Translations under genes and position numbers: made by a program
Shown: in pieces, positions 27,596 to 36,800 of the stretch
Numbering within the stretch: the stretch's first letter is position 1
How the letters are laid out: the number at the start of each line of letters is the position of its first letter
The notes under the pieces: generated by a model
The model's database searches: none
Seen by the model: the letters and a program-made list of their open reading frames with translations, nothing else
Told to the model about the DNA's origin: nothing
Origin: Mycolicibacterium vulneris
GTDB taxonomy: Bacteria; Actinomycetota; Actinomycetes; Mycobacteriales; Mycobacteriaceae
Direction: 5' to 3'
Length of the DNA stretch: 64,000 nucleotides
Assembly: GCF_002104765.1 (NCBI RefSeq)
Contig: NZ_NCXM01000013.1
Location: forward strand, 1-64,000

Positions 27596-28573
27596 ATGTC
27601 GAAAGTTGATGTCGCGGCGTTACTAGCTTTGTGTGCGGCGCTGGCATCGGCGGTCGGCGATGTCATCCGGCAGCGCTCCGCGCACGAGGTCACTGACAAG
27701 CAGGTCGGCCCCCTGGAACTGTTCCGCATGTCCCTCAAGGACACCCGGTGGTGGCTGGGCGGTCTGGCCGCGATCACCAACTACAGCCTGCAGGCCGCCG
27801 CCCTGGCGTGGGGCTCGGTCGTCATGGTGACCGCGCTGCAGGTCACGGCGCTGCTGTTCGCGCTGCCCATTTATGCGCGGCTTGCCGATCACCGGGTCAA
27901 GCCCCGCGAATGGGGGTGGGCGCTCATCCTGGCCGCAGCGCTGGCGGTCGTCATCATCGTCGGCGATCCGGCGGCCGGGGAGCAGCGCGGGCTGCTGCAG
28001 ACCTGGCTCATTGTCGCCATGGTCATGATCCCGCTGCTGGTGGCCTGCGTGGTGGCGGCGCGGCGCTGGTCCGGCAGCCCGTTCTCGGCCGTGCTGCTCG
28101 CGGTGGTGGCGGGTTCCTCGCTGGCGCTGTTCGCGGTGCTGACCAAGGGCATCGTCGAGGTGGCCGAGAGTGGCCCGTTGGCTGTGCTGACGTCGCCGGA
28201 ATTCGTGCCCTGGCTGCTGGTGGCTCTGGCCGGGATGATCTTCCAGCAGTCGGCTTTCCGCGCCGGCGCGCTGACCGCGTCGCTCCCGACCATGACGGTG
28301 GCCAAGCCGGTGGTTGCCGGTCTGCTCGGGGTTCTGGTGCTGGGCGAGACGATGAACGCCAGCGGCCCCCGGGCGTTCGTGCTGATCGGGGCGGTGGCCG
28401 TGGTCATCATCGCGACGATCGCGCTGGCCCGTGGCGAAGCCGCCACCATCGACCAGGCCGAGCAGGGACCAGGTGGTGCCCCGCGGGAAATGCCGGCCCG
28501 ATTGATGAGCGAAGACGACGACTTCGGCCCCTTCAGTGGCCGTCTGGCCGTGGCGGACGGCTTCCGCCGGTGA
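27596..28573 (+). CDS. EamA/DMT-type membrane transporter, copy 2
   Basis: A 325-residue paralog of the preceding gene in tandem. Shared blocks include GDVIRQRSAHEVTDKQVG, RWWLGGLAAI, ALQVTALLFALPIYA and IFQQSAFRAGALTASLPTMTV. About ten hydrophobic segments; a polar C-terminal tail of some 45 residues is longer than in copy 1. GGCGGAGGG precedes the ATG at 27596. The substrate is unknown. M. tuberculosis has, as far as I recall, a single member here, so this is a local duplication or a retained second copy. Confidence 0.86.
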   Translation: MSKVDVAALLALCAALASAVGDVIRQRSAHEVTDKQVGPLELFRMSLKDTRWWLGGLAAITNYSLQAAALAWGSVVMVTALQVTALLFALPIYARLADHRVKPREWGWALILAAALAVVIIVGDPAAGEQRGLLQTWLIVAMVMIPLLVACVVAARRWSGSPFSAVLLAVVAGSSLALFAVLTKGIVEVAESGPLAVLTSPEFVPWLLVALAGMIFQQSAFRAGALTASLPTMTVAKPVVAGLLGVLVLGETMNASGPRAFVLIGAVAVVIIATIALARGEAATIDQAEQGPGGAPREMPARLMSEDDDFGPFSGRLAVADGFRR

Positions 28574-28627
28574 CGTCCGGCCCCGGCACGCCGCACTAGT
28601 GCCGGGCCGTCGCGTTAGTTTGGTGGC

Positions 28628-29320
28628 GTGCTGAGCGCCATTGCGATCGTCCCGTCGGCGCCGGTCCTCGTCCCCGAACTCGCCGGAACGGCCGTCGCCG
28701 AGGTGGCCGACCTGGCCGCGGCGACGCTTGCCGCGGCCGCGCTGCTGCCCGACCGCTGGGTGGTGATCGGGGCGGGACCCGACGACGACGTGCTGGGTCC
28801 CGACGCGGTGGGCACCTTCGCGGGTTTCGGCGCGGACGTCCGCGTTCGGCTCTCCCCGCAGGCCGACGAGGCCGCCCCGCCGACGGCACTCCCGATCTGT
28901 GCGCTGCTTGCGGGGTGGGTGCGCGGCCAGGCGCAGCCGCACGCCAGCGCGCAGGTCCGCGTCTACCGCGTCGACCACGACGCGGGCACCGCGCTGAGCC
29001 TGGGCAGACACCTGCGCGCCGAGATCGACCGGCTGGCCGAACCGGTCGGGGTGCTGGTCGTGGCCGATGGCGTGAACACGCTGACACCGGCCGCACCCGG
29101 CGGATACGACCCGGACAACGCCGACGCCCAACAGGCCCTGGACGACGCGCTGGCCGGCGGCGACATCGCCGCGCTGCGCCGCCTGCCGCAGCAGATCCAC
29201 GGCCGGGTCGCGTTTCAGGTGCTGGCCGGCCTGGCCGAGCCCGGGCCCCGATCCGCCAAGGAGCTGTACCGCGGAGCGCCCTACGGGGTGGGCTACTTCG
29301 CCGGTGCCTGGCAGCTGTGA
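28628..29320 (+). CDS. Class III extradiol dioxygenase-like (LigB/MEMO family) protein
   Basis: A 230-residue protein starting at GTG 28628 with [15 protein letters not shown], the typical LigB/MEMO-like first strand that normally carries a metal His (H-P), here replaced ([10 protein letters not shown]). [19 protein letters not shown] and [10 protein letters not shown] follow. The metal-ligand histidines of true extradiol dioxygenases are not obvious, so catalysis is doubtful. Its stop overlaps the miaA start (GTGA). Counterpart of Rv2728c. Function unknown. Confidence 0.72.
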   Translation: MLSAIAIVPSAPVLVPELAGTAVAEVADLAAATLAAAALLPDRWVVIGAGPDDDVLGPDAVGTFAGFGADVRVRLSPQADEAAPPTALPICALLAGWVRGQAQPHASAQVRVYRVDHDAGTALSLGRHLRAEIDRLAEPVGVLVVADGVNTLTPAAPGGYDPDNADAQQALDDALAGGDIAALRRLPQQIHGRVAFQVLAGLAEPGPRSAKELYRGAPYGVGYFAGAWQL

Positions 29321-30288
29321 CGGCCGCCGTGCGCCCCCTGGCGATCATCGGCCCCACCGGCACCGGGAAGTCGCAATTGGCCCTCGACTTCGCGGAACGG
29401 GTCGAGCGGTTCGGCGTCCGCGTCGAGATCGTCAACGCCGACGCGATGCAGCTCTACCGCGGCATGGACATCGGCACCGCCAAGCTGCCCGTCGACGCCC
29501 GCCGCGGGATCCCGCATCACCAGCTCGACGTCCTCGACATCACCGAGACCGCGACCGTCGCGCGCTATCAGGGCGCCGCCGCGGCCGACGTCGAAGCGAT
29601 CGCGGAGCGGGGCGCGCTGCCGATCATCGTGGGCGGCTCCATGCTCTACATCCAGTCGCTGCTCGACGACTGGTCGTTTCCGGCCACCGATCCCGCGGTG
29701 CGCGCGCGCTGGGAGCAGCGGCTCGCCGAGGTCGGGGTGGGCGAGCTGCACGCCGAGCTGGCCCGCCGCGATCCCGCCGCGGCCGCGTCCATCCTGCCCA
29801 CCGACGCAAGGCGAACGGTGCGGGCCCTGGAAGTGGTCGAGCTGACCGGTCAGCCGTTCGCCGCCTCCGCGCCGCGGATCGGCGCCCCCAAATGGGACAC
29901 GGCCATCGTCGGATTGGACTGCGACACAACGCTTCTTGACGAGCGCCTGGCCCGGCGCACCGACGCCATGTTCGACCAGGGTCTGGTCGGCGAGGTGATC
30001 GCGCTCTTGGACAAGGGCCTGCGCGACGGGGTCACCGCGTCGCGGGCGCTGGGCTACGCGCAGGTGCTGACCGCGTTGGACCAGAGCGGTCCGGCGGGCC
30101 CCGGCGCCGATCAACTGCGGGACGCGCGCGAGCAGACCTTCTTCGGCACCCGGCGCTACGTCCGGCGCCAGCGGTCCTGGTTCCGCCGCGATCACCGGGT
30201 GCAGTGGCTCGATGTCGGCGCCGCGACCCCCGCCGAGGGCGCCGCGGTCGTCGACGCCGCCGTGCGGGCCTGGCGCCACGTATCCTGA
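29317..30288 (+). CDS. miaA: tRNA dimethylallyltransferase MiaA
   Basis: Transfers the dimethylallyl group of DMAPP to A37 of tRNAs reading UNN codons, the substrate for MiaB. The 323-residue protein has the P-loop GPTGTGKSQ (residues 12-20), the DMAPP region [25 protein letters not shown], and the tRNA-binding [16 protein letters not shown] and [14 protein letters not shown]. The GTG at 29317 overlaps the upstream stop by four bases. It is followed by dapF after four bases, so the genes are one operon. Confidence 0.97.
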   Translation: MTAAVRPLAIIGPTGTGKSQLALDFAERVERFGVRVEIVNADAMQLYRGMDIGTAKLPVDARRGIPHHQLDVLDITETATVARYQGAAAADVEAIAERGALPIIVGGSMLYIQSLLDDWSFPATDPAVRARWEQRLAEVGVGELHAELARRDPAAAASILPTDARRTVRALEVVELTGQPFAASAPRIGAPKWDTAIVGLDCDTTLLDERLARRTDAMFDQGLVGEVIALLDKGLRDGVTASRALGYAQVLTALDQSGPAGPGADQLRDAREQTFFGTRRYVRRQRSWFRRDHRVQWLDVGAATPAEGAAVVDAAVRAWRHVS

Positions 30289-30292
30289 GCAG

Positions 30293-31165
30293 GTGAATTT
30301 CGCCAAGGGCCACGGCACCCAGAACGACTTCGTGGTGCTGCCGGACCCGCAGGCCGAGCTGAGCCTGACTGCGTCGCGGGTGGCCGCGCTGTGCGACCGG
30401 CGCCGCGGGCTGGGCGCCGACGGGGTGCTGCGGGTCACCACCGCCGGTGCGGCGCTGTCGGCCGGCGTGCTCGACCGGGTGCCCGACGGGGTGGGCACCG
30501 GCGACTGGTACATGGACTACCGCAACGCCGACGGGTCGGTCGCCCAGATGTGCGGCAACGGCGTGCGGGTCTTCGCGCACTACCTGCGCGCCAGCGGCAT
30601 GGAATCCCGCGATGAATTCGTGGTCGGATCGCTGGCCGGTCCGCGGCCGGTCACGGTGCATCGCGCCGACGTGACCACCGCCGACATCAGCGTCGACATG
30701 GGCAAGGCCAACACGTTGGGCCCCGGCGACGCCGTCGTGGGGGGCCGGCGGTTCTCCGGCCTGGCGGTCGACGTGGGTAATCCGCACCTGGCCTGTGTCG
30801 ACCCACAACTGACGGCCGAGGGGCTGGCGGCGCTGGACGTGGCCGCGCCGGTGAGCTTCGATGCCGCCCAGTTCCCGGACGGGGTGAACGTCGAGATCAT
30901 CACCGCGCCCGCCGAGGGGGCGGTGCACATGCGCGTGCACGAGCGGGGAGTCGGCGAGACGCGCTCCTGCGGCACCGGAACGGTCGCGGCCGCGGTCGCC
31001 GCGCTGGCCGGTGCCGGGACGGCCACCGGCGCCCTGACCGTTCGCGTGCCCGGCGGCGAGGTCGTCGTCACCATCACCGACGCCACCAGCTTCCTGCGAG
31101 GACCGTCCGTACTGCTAGCCCAAGGAGAACTCAGCGAGGAATGGTGGCGCGCACAGCAGCGTTAA
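30293..31165 (+). CDS. dapF: Diaminopimelate epimerase
   Basis: Cofactor-free two-base epimerase converting LL- to meso-diaminopimelate for peptidoglycan and lysine. The 290-residue protein has the paired catalytic cysteines Cys87 ([11 protein letters not shown]) and Cys226 ([11 protein letters not shown]). N-terminal [13 protein letters not shown] binds substrate. The start is GTG at 30293, four bases after miaA. This follows the mycobacterial miaA-dapF-hflX order. Confidence 0.97.
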   Translation: MNFAKGHGTQNDFVVLPDPQAELSLTASRVAALCDRRRGLGADGVLRVTTAGAALSAGVLDRVPDGVGTGDWYMDYRNADGSVAQMCGNGVRVFAHYLRASGMESRDEFVVGSLAGPRPVTVHRADVTTADISVDMGKANTLGPGDAVVGGRRFSGLAVDVGNPHLACVDPQLTAEGLAALDVAAPVSFDAAQFPDGVNVEIITAPAEGAVHMRVHERGVGETRSCGTGTVAAAVAALAGAGTATGALTVRVPGGEVVVTITDATSFLRGPSVLLAQGELSEEWWRAQQR

Positions 31166-31211
31166 ATCAGGTGCACGACACCGTTTTCGCGTGCATCATC
31201 TTTTATTGCCT

Positions 31212-32651
31212 ATGACAGAACCAGAATTTCGTGATCACGCTCCGGCAATTCCGGAGCCCAGCACGGGCGAACTCGCCCTCGAAGATCGGTCGGCGCTGCG
31301 CCGCGTCGCCGGTCTGTCGACCGAACTCACCGACGTCTCCGAAGTCGAATACCGCCAGCTTCGGCTCGAGCGGGTCGTCCTGGTGGGCGTGTGGACCGAC
31401 GGCACCGCCGCGGACAGCGAGGCCAGCATGGCCGAGCTCGCGGCCCTGGCCGAAACCGCCGGCTCCGAGGTGCTCGAAGGGCTGATCCAGCGCCGCGACA
31501 AGCCCGACCCGTCGACCTACATCGGCTCGGGCAAGGCGCAGGAATTGCGGGAGGTGGTGCTGGCGACCGGCGCTGACACCGTCATCTGCGACGGTGAGCT
31601 GTCCCCGGCGCAGCTGACCGCTCTGGAAAAGGCCGTCAAGGTGAAGGTCATCGACCGCACCGCGCTGATTCTGGACATTTTCGCCCAGCACGCCACCAGC
31701 CGGGAGGGCAAGGCGCAGGTCGCGCTGGCCCAGATGGAGTACATGCTGCCGCGGCTGCGCGGCTGGGGTGAATCGATGTCCCGGCAGGCCGGTGGCCGGG
31801 CCGGCGGCAGCGGCGGAGGCGTGGGCCTGCGCGGTCCCGGTGAAACCAAGATCGAGACCGACCGGCGGCGCATCCGCGAGCGGATGGCCAAGCTGCGTCG
31901 CGAGATCAAAGACATGAAGCAGGTCCGCGACACCCAGCGCAGTCGGCGGGTGCACAGCGACCTGCCCGCGATCGCCATCGTCGGCTACACCAACGCCGGC
32001 AAGTCGAGCCTGCTCAACGCGCTGACCGGGGCCGGGGTGCTGGTACAGGACGCGTTGTTCGCCACCCTGGAGCCCACCACCCGGCGGGCCGAGTTCGAGG
32101 ACGGCCGCCCGTTCGTGCTCACCGACACCGTCGGATTCGTCCGGCACCTGCCCACCCAGCTGGTCGAGGCATTCCGCTCCACGCTGGAAGAGGTCGTCGA
32201 CGCCGACCTGCTGGTGCACGTTGTCGACGGTTCCGACATCAACCCGCTAGCGCAGATCAATGCGGTCCGGCAGGTCATCTCCGAGGTCGTCGCCGACTAC
32301 GGCACCGACCACGACGGCGCCGCGCCGCAGGAGCTGGTGGTGGTGAACAAGGTCGACGCCGCAACCGATCTGACGCTGGCCAAGCTTCGGCACGCCCTGC
32401 CGGGCGCCATGTTCGTGTCCGCGCGCACCGGTGACGGAATCGACGCCCTGCGCCGCCGGATCGGCGAGCTCGCCGTCCCGGCCGACACCGCCGTCGACGT
32501 GGTGATCCCGTATCACCGCGGCGACCTGGTGGCCCGCCTGCACGCCGACGGGCGCGTCCAGCAGGAGGAACACAACGCCGAGGGCACCCGCATCAGGGCC
32601 CGGGTTCCGGTGGCGCTGGCCGGCCGGCTGCGCGAGTTCTCAGCCGACTGA
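31212..32651 (+). CDS. hflX: Ribosome-associated GTPase HflX
   Basis: Binds the 50S subunit and splits stalled ribosomes under stress. The 479-residue protein has an N-terminal HflX domain with the glycine-rich GGRAGGSGGGVGLRGPGETK, and a GTPase domain with G1 GYTNAGKSS (from about residue 258), G3 DTVGF and G4 NKVD. Note DTVGF in place of the common DxxGQ: HflX proteins normally carry a hydrophobic residue at the catalytic Gln position, so this is typical. The ATG at 31212 follows dapF by 46 bases. Confidence 0.96.
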   Translation: MTEPEFRDHAPAIPEPSTGELALEDRSALRRVAGLSTELTDVSEVEYRQLRLERVVLVGVWTDGTAADSEASMAELAALAETAGSEVLEGLIQRRDKPDPSTYIGSGKAQELREVVLATGADTVICDGELSPAQLTALEKAVKVKVIDRTALILDIFAQHATSREGKAQVALAQMEYMLPRLRGWGESMSRQAGGRAGGSGGGVGLRGPGETKIETDRRRIRERMAKLRREIKDMKQVRDTQRSRRVHSDLPAIAIVGYTNAGKSSLLNALTGAGVLVQDALFATLEPTTRRAEFEDGRPFVLTDTVGFVRHLPTQLVEAFRSTLEEVVDADLLVHVVDGSDINPLAQINAVRQVISEVVADYGTDHDGAAPQELVVVNKVDAATDLTLAKLRHALPGAMFVSARTGDGIDALRRRIGELAVPADTAVDVVIPYHRGDLVARLHADGRVQQEEHNAEGTRIRARVPVALAGRLREFSAD

Positions 32652-32746
32652 CCGCCCATTCGCCCCCGGCATCTCGGGCGATCCGTGCTGCGCAGGGCCC
32701 GTCCGACCCCCCTCGAGGCGACGGTAGGCGACCCCGCCGGCTGCCG

Positions 32747-32764
32747 ACCAACCGTCTGGTTGGT
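32747..32764. promoter_or_regulatory. Perfect palindromic operator before fadE20
   Basis: ACCAACC-GTCT-GGTTGGT: two perfect 7-base arms with a 4-base spacer, typical of TetR-family operators. It abuts a TATATCT sequence (32764-32770) that could be the -10 box, so a bound repressor would block initiation. It lies 42 bases before the acyl-CoA dehydrogenase ATG. The regulator is not in the window. Confidence 0.7.
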
Positions 32765-32805
32765 ATATCTTGGGCTGCAGAATCCCAGTCGCCGGAGGTC
32801 TTTCC

Positions 32806-33966
32806 ATGAGCAGCGCCATCCAATACCAGCGCACGCTTTTCGAGTCAGAGCACGACCTGTTCCGTGAGTCCTACCGGGGCTTCCTCGAGCGCCACGTCGC
32901 GCCCTACCACGACGAGTGGGAGAAGGCGAAGATCGTCGACCGCGGTGTGTGGCTGGAGGCCGGCAAGCAAGGCTTCCTGGGCATGGCGGTGCCCGAAGAG
33001 TACGGCGGCGGCGGCAACCCGGACTTCCGGTACAACGCGATCATCACCGAGGAGACCACCGCCGGCCGCTACAGCGGCATCGGTTTCGGCCTGCACAACG
33101 ACATCGTCGCGCCGTACCTGCTGGCCCTGGCCACCGAGGAGCAGAAGCAGCGCTGGCTGCCGAAATTCTGTACCGGAGAGCTGATTACGGCGATCGCGAT
33201 GACCGAGCCGGGCACCGGTAGCGACCTACAGGGCATCAAGACCCGTGCGGTCAAGCAGGGTGACCACTACGTGCTCAACGGCTCAAAGACGTTCATCACC
33301 AACGGAATCAACTCCGATCTGGTGATCGTGGTCGCGCAGACCGACCCGGAAAAGGGCTCGCAGGGCTTCTCGCTGCTCGCCGTCGAGCGCGGCATGGAGG
33401 GCTTCGAGCGCGGTCGCCACCTGGACAAGATCGGGCTGGACGCCCAGGACACGGCCGAGCTGTCCTTCACCGACGTCAAGGTGCCGGCCGAAAACCTGCT
33501 GGGCCAGGAGGGGATGGGGTTCATCTACCTCATGCAGAACCTGCCGCAGGAACGCATCTCGATCGCCATCATGGCGGCCGCGGCCATGGAGCAGGTGCTG
33601 GAGCAGACCCTGCAATACACCAAGGAGCGCAAGGCATTTGGGAAGCCGATCGGCAGTTTCCAGAACAGCCGCTTCGTGCTGGCCGAGCTGGCGACGGAGG
33701 CGACCGTGGTCCGCATGATGGTCGACGAGTTCGTCCGCCTGCACCTGGACCACAAGCTGACCGCCGAACAGGCGGCGATGGCCAAGTGGTACTGCACCGA
33801 AAAGCAGGTGCACCTGATCGACCGCTGCCTGCAACTGCACGGTGGTTACGGCTACATGCGCGAATACCCCGTTGCCCGCGCCTATCTGGATGCCCGGGTG
33901 CAGACCATCTACGGCGGCACGACCGAGATCATGAAGGAAATCATCGGCCGCAGCCTCGGCGTATAG
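32806..33966 (+). CDS. fadE20: Acyl-CoA dehydrogenase FadE20, long-chain type
   Basis: FAD-dependent alpha,beta-dehydrogenation of acyl-CoA in beta-oxidation. The 386-residue protein has the FAD/substrate blocks AMTEPGTGSDLQGIKT, NGSKTFITNG and the C-terminal QIYGGTTEIMKEIIGRSL type end. The place of the MCAD catalytic Glu (Y-E-G-T) reads Y-G-G-T. Instead Glu249 in LPQERISIA matches the alternative catalytic base of long-chain and isovaleryl enzymes, so a long-chain substrate is likely. A CCGGAGGTC site precedes the ATG. It is a single gene with a palindromic operator upstream. Confidence 0.93.
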   Translation: MSSAIQYQRTLFESEHDLFRESYRGFLERHVAPYHDEWEKAKIVDRGVWLEAGKQGFLGMAVPEEYGGGGNPDFRYNAIITEETTAGRYSGIGFGLHNDIVAPYLLALATEEQKQRWLPKFCTGELITAIAMTEPGTGSDLQGIKTRAVKQGDHYVLNGSKTFITNGINSDLVIVVAQTDPEKGSQGFSLLAVERGMEGFERGRHLDKIGLDAQDTAELSFTDVKVPAENLLGQEGMGFIYLMQNLPQERISIAIMAAAAMEQVLEQTLQYTKERKAFGKPIGSFQNSRFVLAELATEATVVRMMVDEFVRLHLDHKLTAEQAAMAKWYCTEKQVHLIDRCLQLHGGYGYMREYPVARAYLDARVQTIYGGTTEIMKEIIGRSLGV

Positions 33967-34592
33967 CGTTTCGTTTGCTGGATAGCGGCCGCGCTCGCGG
34001 AAAAGGGCGCGACGAATATTCGGCCGATGAACTCGCGCTGCGCTATTGCCGGCGAGCGACAAACTGACCGATGCGTGATCGGTCCGTCGCGTAGGTGGAG
34101 AGCGTGAATGCTTCGATGGCTCACGTACCGTCGGCGCATGCGGTTCGGGGTGCCGACCGTGCCATCACACGTAGTCAGGCCCGTGATCGCGGTGCCGGCG
34201 AACGGCTGATGCGCTTTGTGCGGCTACGTCCGACGCAATTCCGCTGTGCGAGTCGGCAGTCCGGCGGCATTACTCGATCCCGCGTTCCCGCCGCCTTTCG
34301 GTGCGCTATCCGCAACACCGCGCGAACGTTGCCGCAGTGGGTCGCGATCGGGCCATGGGCAGGCATCATTTCGACATCGGTGTGGTATCCGTTTTTGTAA
34401 AATTCGTGATTGGACTTCGCTTTTCTTGTTGGCTGGAGCAAAGTAATGCGAGCCCGGCGATATGGCTGATCGTGCGCGGGTCAATTTCCCGCGCAAGGAC
34501 CGCCCGCTCGCCGGTTATGCAGGTAAGGGCATAGCCGCAGATAGAGCCATATCCGCTGGCTGGGAGGCTTGGTGAAGGTGCAGAGAGGTCAC
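33967..34592 (+). other. Long intergenic region before the LGFP-repeat gene
   Basis: 626 bases with no credible gene on either strand. The first 400 bases show no structure I can support. From about 34380 it turns AT-richer, with a possible -10 box TAAAAT at 34398-34403, and from 34459 it holds the structured leader described separately. M. tuberculosis has two genes here as I recall (Rv2722, Rv2723, the latter TerC-like); both are missing. Confidence 0.6.
34459..34553 (+). ncRNA. Predicted structured mRNA leader of the LGFP-repeat gene
   Basis: Arms GATATGGCT (34459-34467) and AGCCATATC (34545-34553) are perfectly complementary and close a three-way junction. Inside are a perfect 7-bp hairpin GCGCGGG-TCAATTT-CCCGCGC (34474-34494) and a second hairpin GGTTATGC-AGGTAAGG-GCATAGCC. 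The end of the element lies 8 bases before the GGGAGG at 34562. It does not match any riboswitch consensus I know, though position and shape suit a cis-regulatory RNA. Confidence 0.55.
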
Positions 34593-36782
34593 ATGCGCAA
34601 GCTGATCGGAAGCGCGCTGGTCAGCTTGACGACCACAGCACTGGCCGCCGTGTTGCTGGCCCCCACCGCGGTAGCGAGCCCGATTGGCGACGCCGAGGCG
34701 GCGATGATGGCCGCATGGGACAAGGCCGGCGGCGACACCTCGCCGCTGGGCGCCCGCAAGGGCGACGTCTACCCCGCCGGCGACGGTTTCGTCCTGGACT
34801 TCGACGGCGGCAAGATGTTCTTCACACCGGCCACCGGGGCCAAATTCGCCTACGGGCCCGTCCTGGACAAGTACGAGCAGCTCGGCGGTCCGGTCGGCAG
34901 CGACCTGGGCTTCCCGACCATCAACGAGGTGCCCGGTCTGTCCGGCCCGGACAGCCGAGTGATCACGTTCTCGGCCGGCGACAAGCCGGTGATCTTCTGG
35001 ACGCCCGAGCACGGCCCGTTCGTGGTACGCGGCGCCCTGAACGCCGCTTGGGACAAGCTGGGCAGCTCGGGTGGCGTTCTCGGCGTGCCGGTCGGTGACG
35101 AGACCTACAACGGCGAGGTGTCCTCACAGAAGTTCAGCGGCGGGCAGGTCTCGTGGAATCGGCAGACGAAGCAGTTCACCACCGAACCGCCGGCGCTGGC
35201 CGACCAGTTGAAGGGCCTGCAGGTGGCGATCGATCCCACGGCGGCGATCAACACTGCCTGGCGCGCGGCCGGCGGACCCACGGGACCCTTGGGCGCCAAG
35301 CAGGGCGGGCAATATCCCGTCGGCGGTGATGGAATCGCCCAGAACTTCGCCGGTGGCAAGGTCTTCTTCACCCCGGCCACCGGCGCGAACGCCGTCGAGA
35401 ACGACATCCTGGCCAAATACGAGTCGCTTGGCGGACCGGTCGGCAGCGACCTGGGATTCCCGACCACCAACGAAACCGACGGTGGCATAGGGCCTTCCAG
35501 CCGCATCGTCACCTTCTCGGCGGCCGACAAGCCGGTCATCTTCTGGACGTCCGACCGCGGCGCGTTCGTCGTGCGCGGGGCGATGAAGGCCGCGTGGGAC
35601 AAGCTGCGCGCCCCCGCCGGCAAACTCGGTGCACCCGTCGGCGACCAGGCCGTGAATGGCGACGTGATCTCGCAGCAGTTCACCGGCGGCAAGATCTCGT
35701 GGAACCGCGCGAAGAACACGTTCAGCACGGAACCGGCCAACCTGGCGCCGCTGCTGTCCGGCCTGCAGGTGTCGGGCCAGAACCAGCCGAGCAATTCGGC
35801 CATGCCGGCGCACCCGAAGAAGTTCAGCTGGCACTGGTGGTGGCTGATGGTCGCCATTCCGGTGCTGGCGCTGCTCGTGCTGCTGGTGTGGATGCTGTTC
35901 GCCCGGCGTCGGCGCCGGCCCGGGCACGAGGACGCCGCGGGCTACGCGCCCGACCACCGCGGCGACTTCGGCTACGACTCCGACGAACGCTGGGGACACG
36001 ACGAACTCGACCACGACGCCCAGTCGTTCGCGCTCAGCGCGCCGCAGCAACCCGAACCCGAACCCGACGCCGGGCGCGTCAGCTGGCAACGTCAGGTCCC
36101 CGCGGGAAGCGGCTACGGGTTCGCCGACGATGACCCCGACGCCGTCGACACCGACTCCATCCCGGTGGTCTCCGAGGAGATGCTGTCGGAGGCAGAGTAT
36201 TCCGACGCCGGAGCCGACTACACCGACTACACCGACGCCGTTCCCGACGTCGCCGAGCCCGAGACGGCGGACGACGCCGCCTACGTCGACGTCGAGGACC
36301 CCGATGCCGGCTACGCCGAGGAGGTGGATTCGGAGGACGAGTATCTCGACGTCGCCGTTCCGCACACCCCGCCGGACACCGACGCCGTGACCGGCGCCCT
36401 CGAAGCCGCCGAACCCGAGGACGAATACGCGTACCTCGCGGCGCCGGAGCCGGATGTCGAGCCCGCAGCGGACACACCGGCGGGAGCGGACGTGGCCGAA
36501 GCCGTGGTCGCGGCCGGGGCGGCGGCACGAAGCGGTCGGCACGCCGCCGCGGACGCTGAGGACGCCTCGGAGAACGGCCTGGCGGGCCCCGATGGGCGAC
36601 CCACGATCCACCTGCCGCTCGACGACCCGTACCAGGCGCCCGATGGATACCCGATCAAGGCGAGCGCGCGCTACGGCCTGTATTACACACCGGGCAGCGA
36701 CCTGTATAAGGACACGCTCGCCGAAATCTGGTTGTCGAGCGAAGAAGTCGCTCAAGCCAACGGATTCACTCGGGCCGATTGA
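34593..36782 (+). CDS. LGFP-repeat cell-envelope protein with single C-terminal-side membrane anchor
   Basis: A 729-residue protein. A Sec signal peptide (MRKLIGSALVSLTTTALAAV, cleavage after AVAS near residue 31) precedes an extracytoplasmic domain built of LGFP repeats (VGSDLGFPT occurs twice). One membrane helix sits at about residues 415-437, followed by RRRRRP and a long acidic, Asp/Glu/Ala-rich cytoplasmic region of some 290 residues. The extracellular part is an internal duplication (about residues 35-215 and 220-400). LGFP repeats associate with the mycolic acid-arabinogalactan layer. AGAGAGGT precedes the ATG. Counterpart of Rv2721c. Confidence 0.85.
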   Translation: MRKLIGSALVSLTTTALAAVLLAPTAVASPIGDAEAAMMAAWDKAGGDTSPLGARKGDVYPAGDGFVLDFDGGKMFFTPATGAKFAYGPVLDKYEQLGGPVGSDLGFPTINEVPGLSGPDSRVITFSAGDKPVIFWTPEHGPFVVRGALNAAWDKLGSSGGVLGVPVGDETYNGEVSSQKFSGGQVSWNRQTKQFTTEPPALADQLKGLQVAIDPTAAINTAWRAAGGPTGPLGAKQGGQYPVGGDGIAQNFAGGKVFFTPATGANAVENDILAKYESLGGPVGSDLGFPTTNETDGGIGPSSRIVTFSAADKPVIFWTSDRGAFVVRGAMKAAWDKLRAPAGKLGAPVGDQAVNGDVISQQFTGGKISWNRAKNTFSTEPANLAPLLSGLQVSGQNQPSNSAMPAHPKKFSWHWWWLMVAIPVLALLVLLVWMLFARRRRRPGHEDAAGYAPDHRGDFGYDSDERWGHDELDHDAQSFALSAPQQPEPEPDAGRVSWQRQVPAGSGYGFADDDPDAVDTDSIPVVSEEMLSEAEYSDAGADYTDYTDAVPDVAEPETADDAAYVDVEDPDAGYAEEVDSEDEYLDVAVPHTPPDTDAVTGALEAAEPEDEYAYLAAPEPDVEPAADTPAGADVAEAVVAAGAAARSGRHAAADAEDASENGLAGPDGRPTIHLPLDDPYQAPDGYPIKASARYGLYYTPGSDLYKDTLAEIWLSSEEVAQANGFTRAD

Positions 36783-36791
36783 CTCGGCCCG
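36771..36791. terminator. Bidirectional hairpin between the LGFP gene and lexA
   Basis: CGGGCCGA-TTGAC-TCGGCCCG, a perfect 8-bp stem with a 5-base loop that contains the stop codon of the LGFP gene. It sits between two convergent genes, ten bases from the lexA stop. There is no U-run, as is common for mycobacterial terminators. Confidence 0.6.
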
Positions 36792-36800
36792 CTGTCGGGG

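Noticed and set aside
34095..34534. Short ORFs in the gap before the LGFP gene
   Set aside because: They lack ribosome binding sites and conserved features, and overlap each other on both strands with Arg/Ser-rich content.
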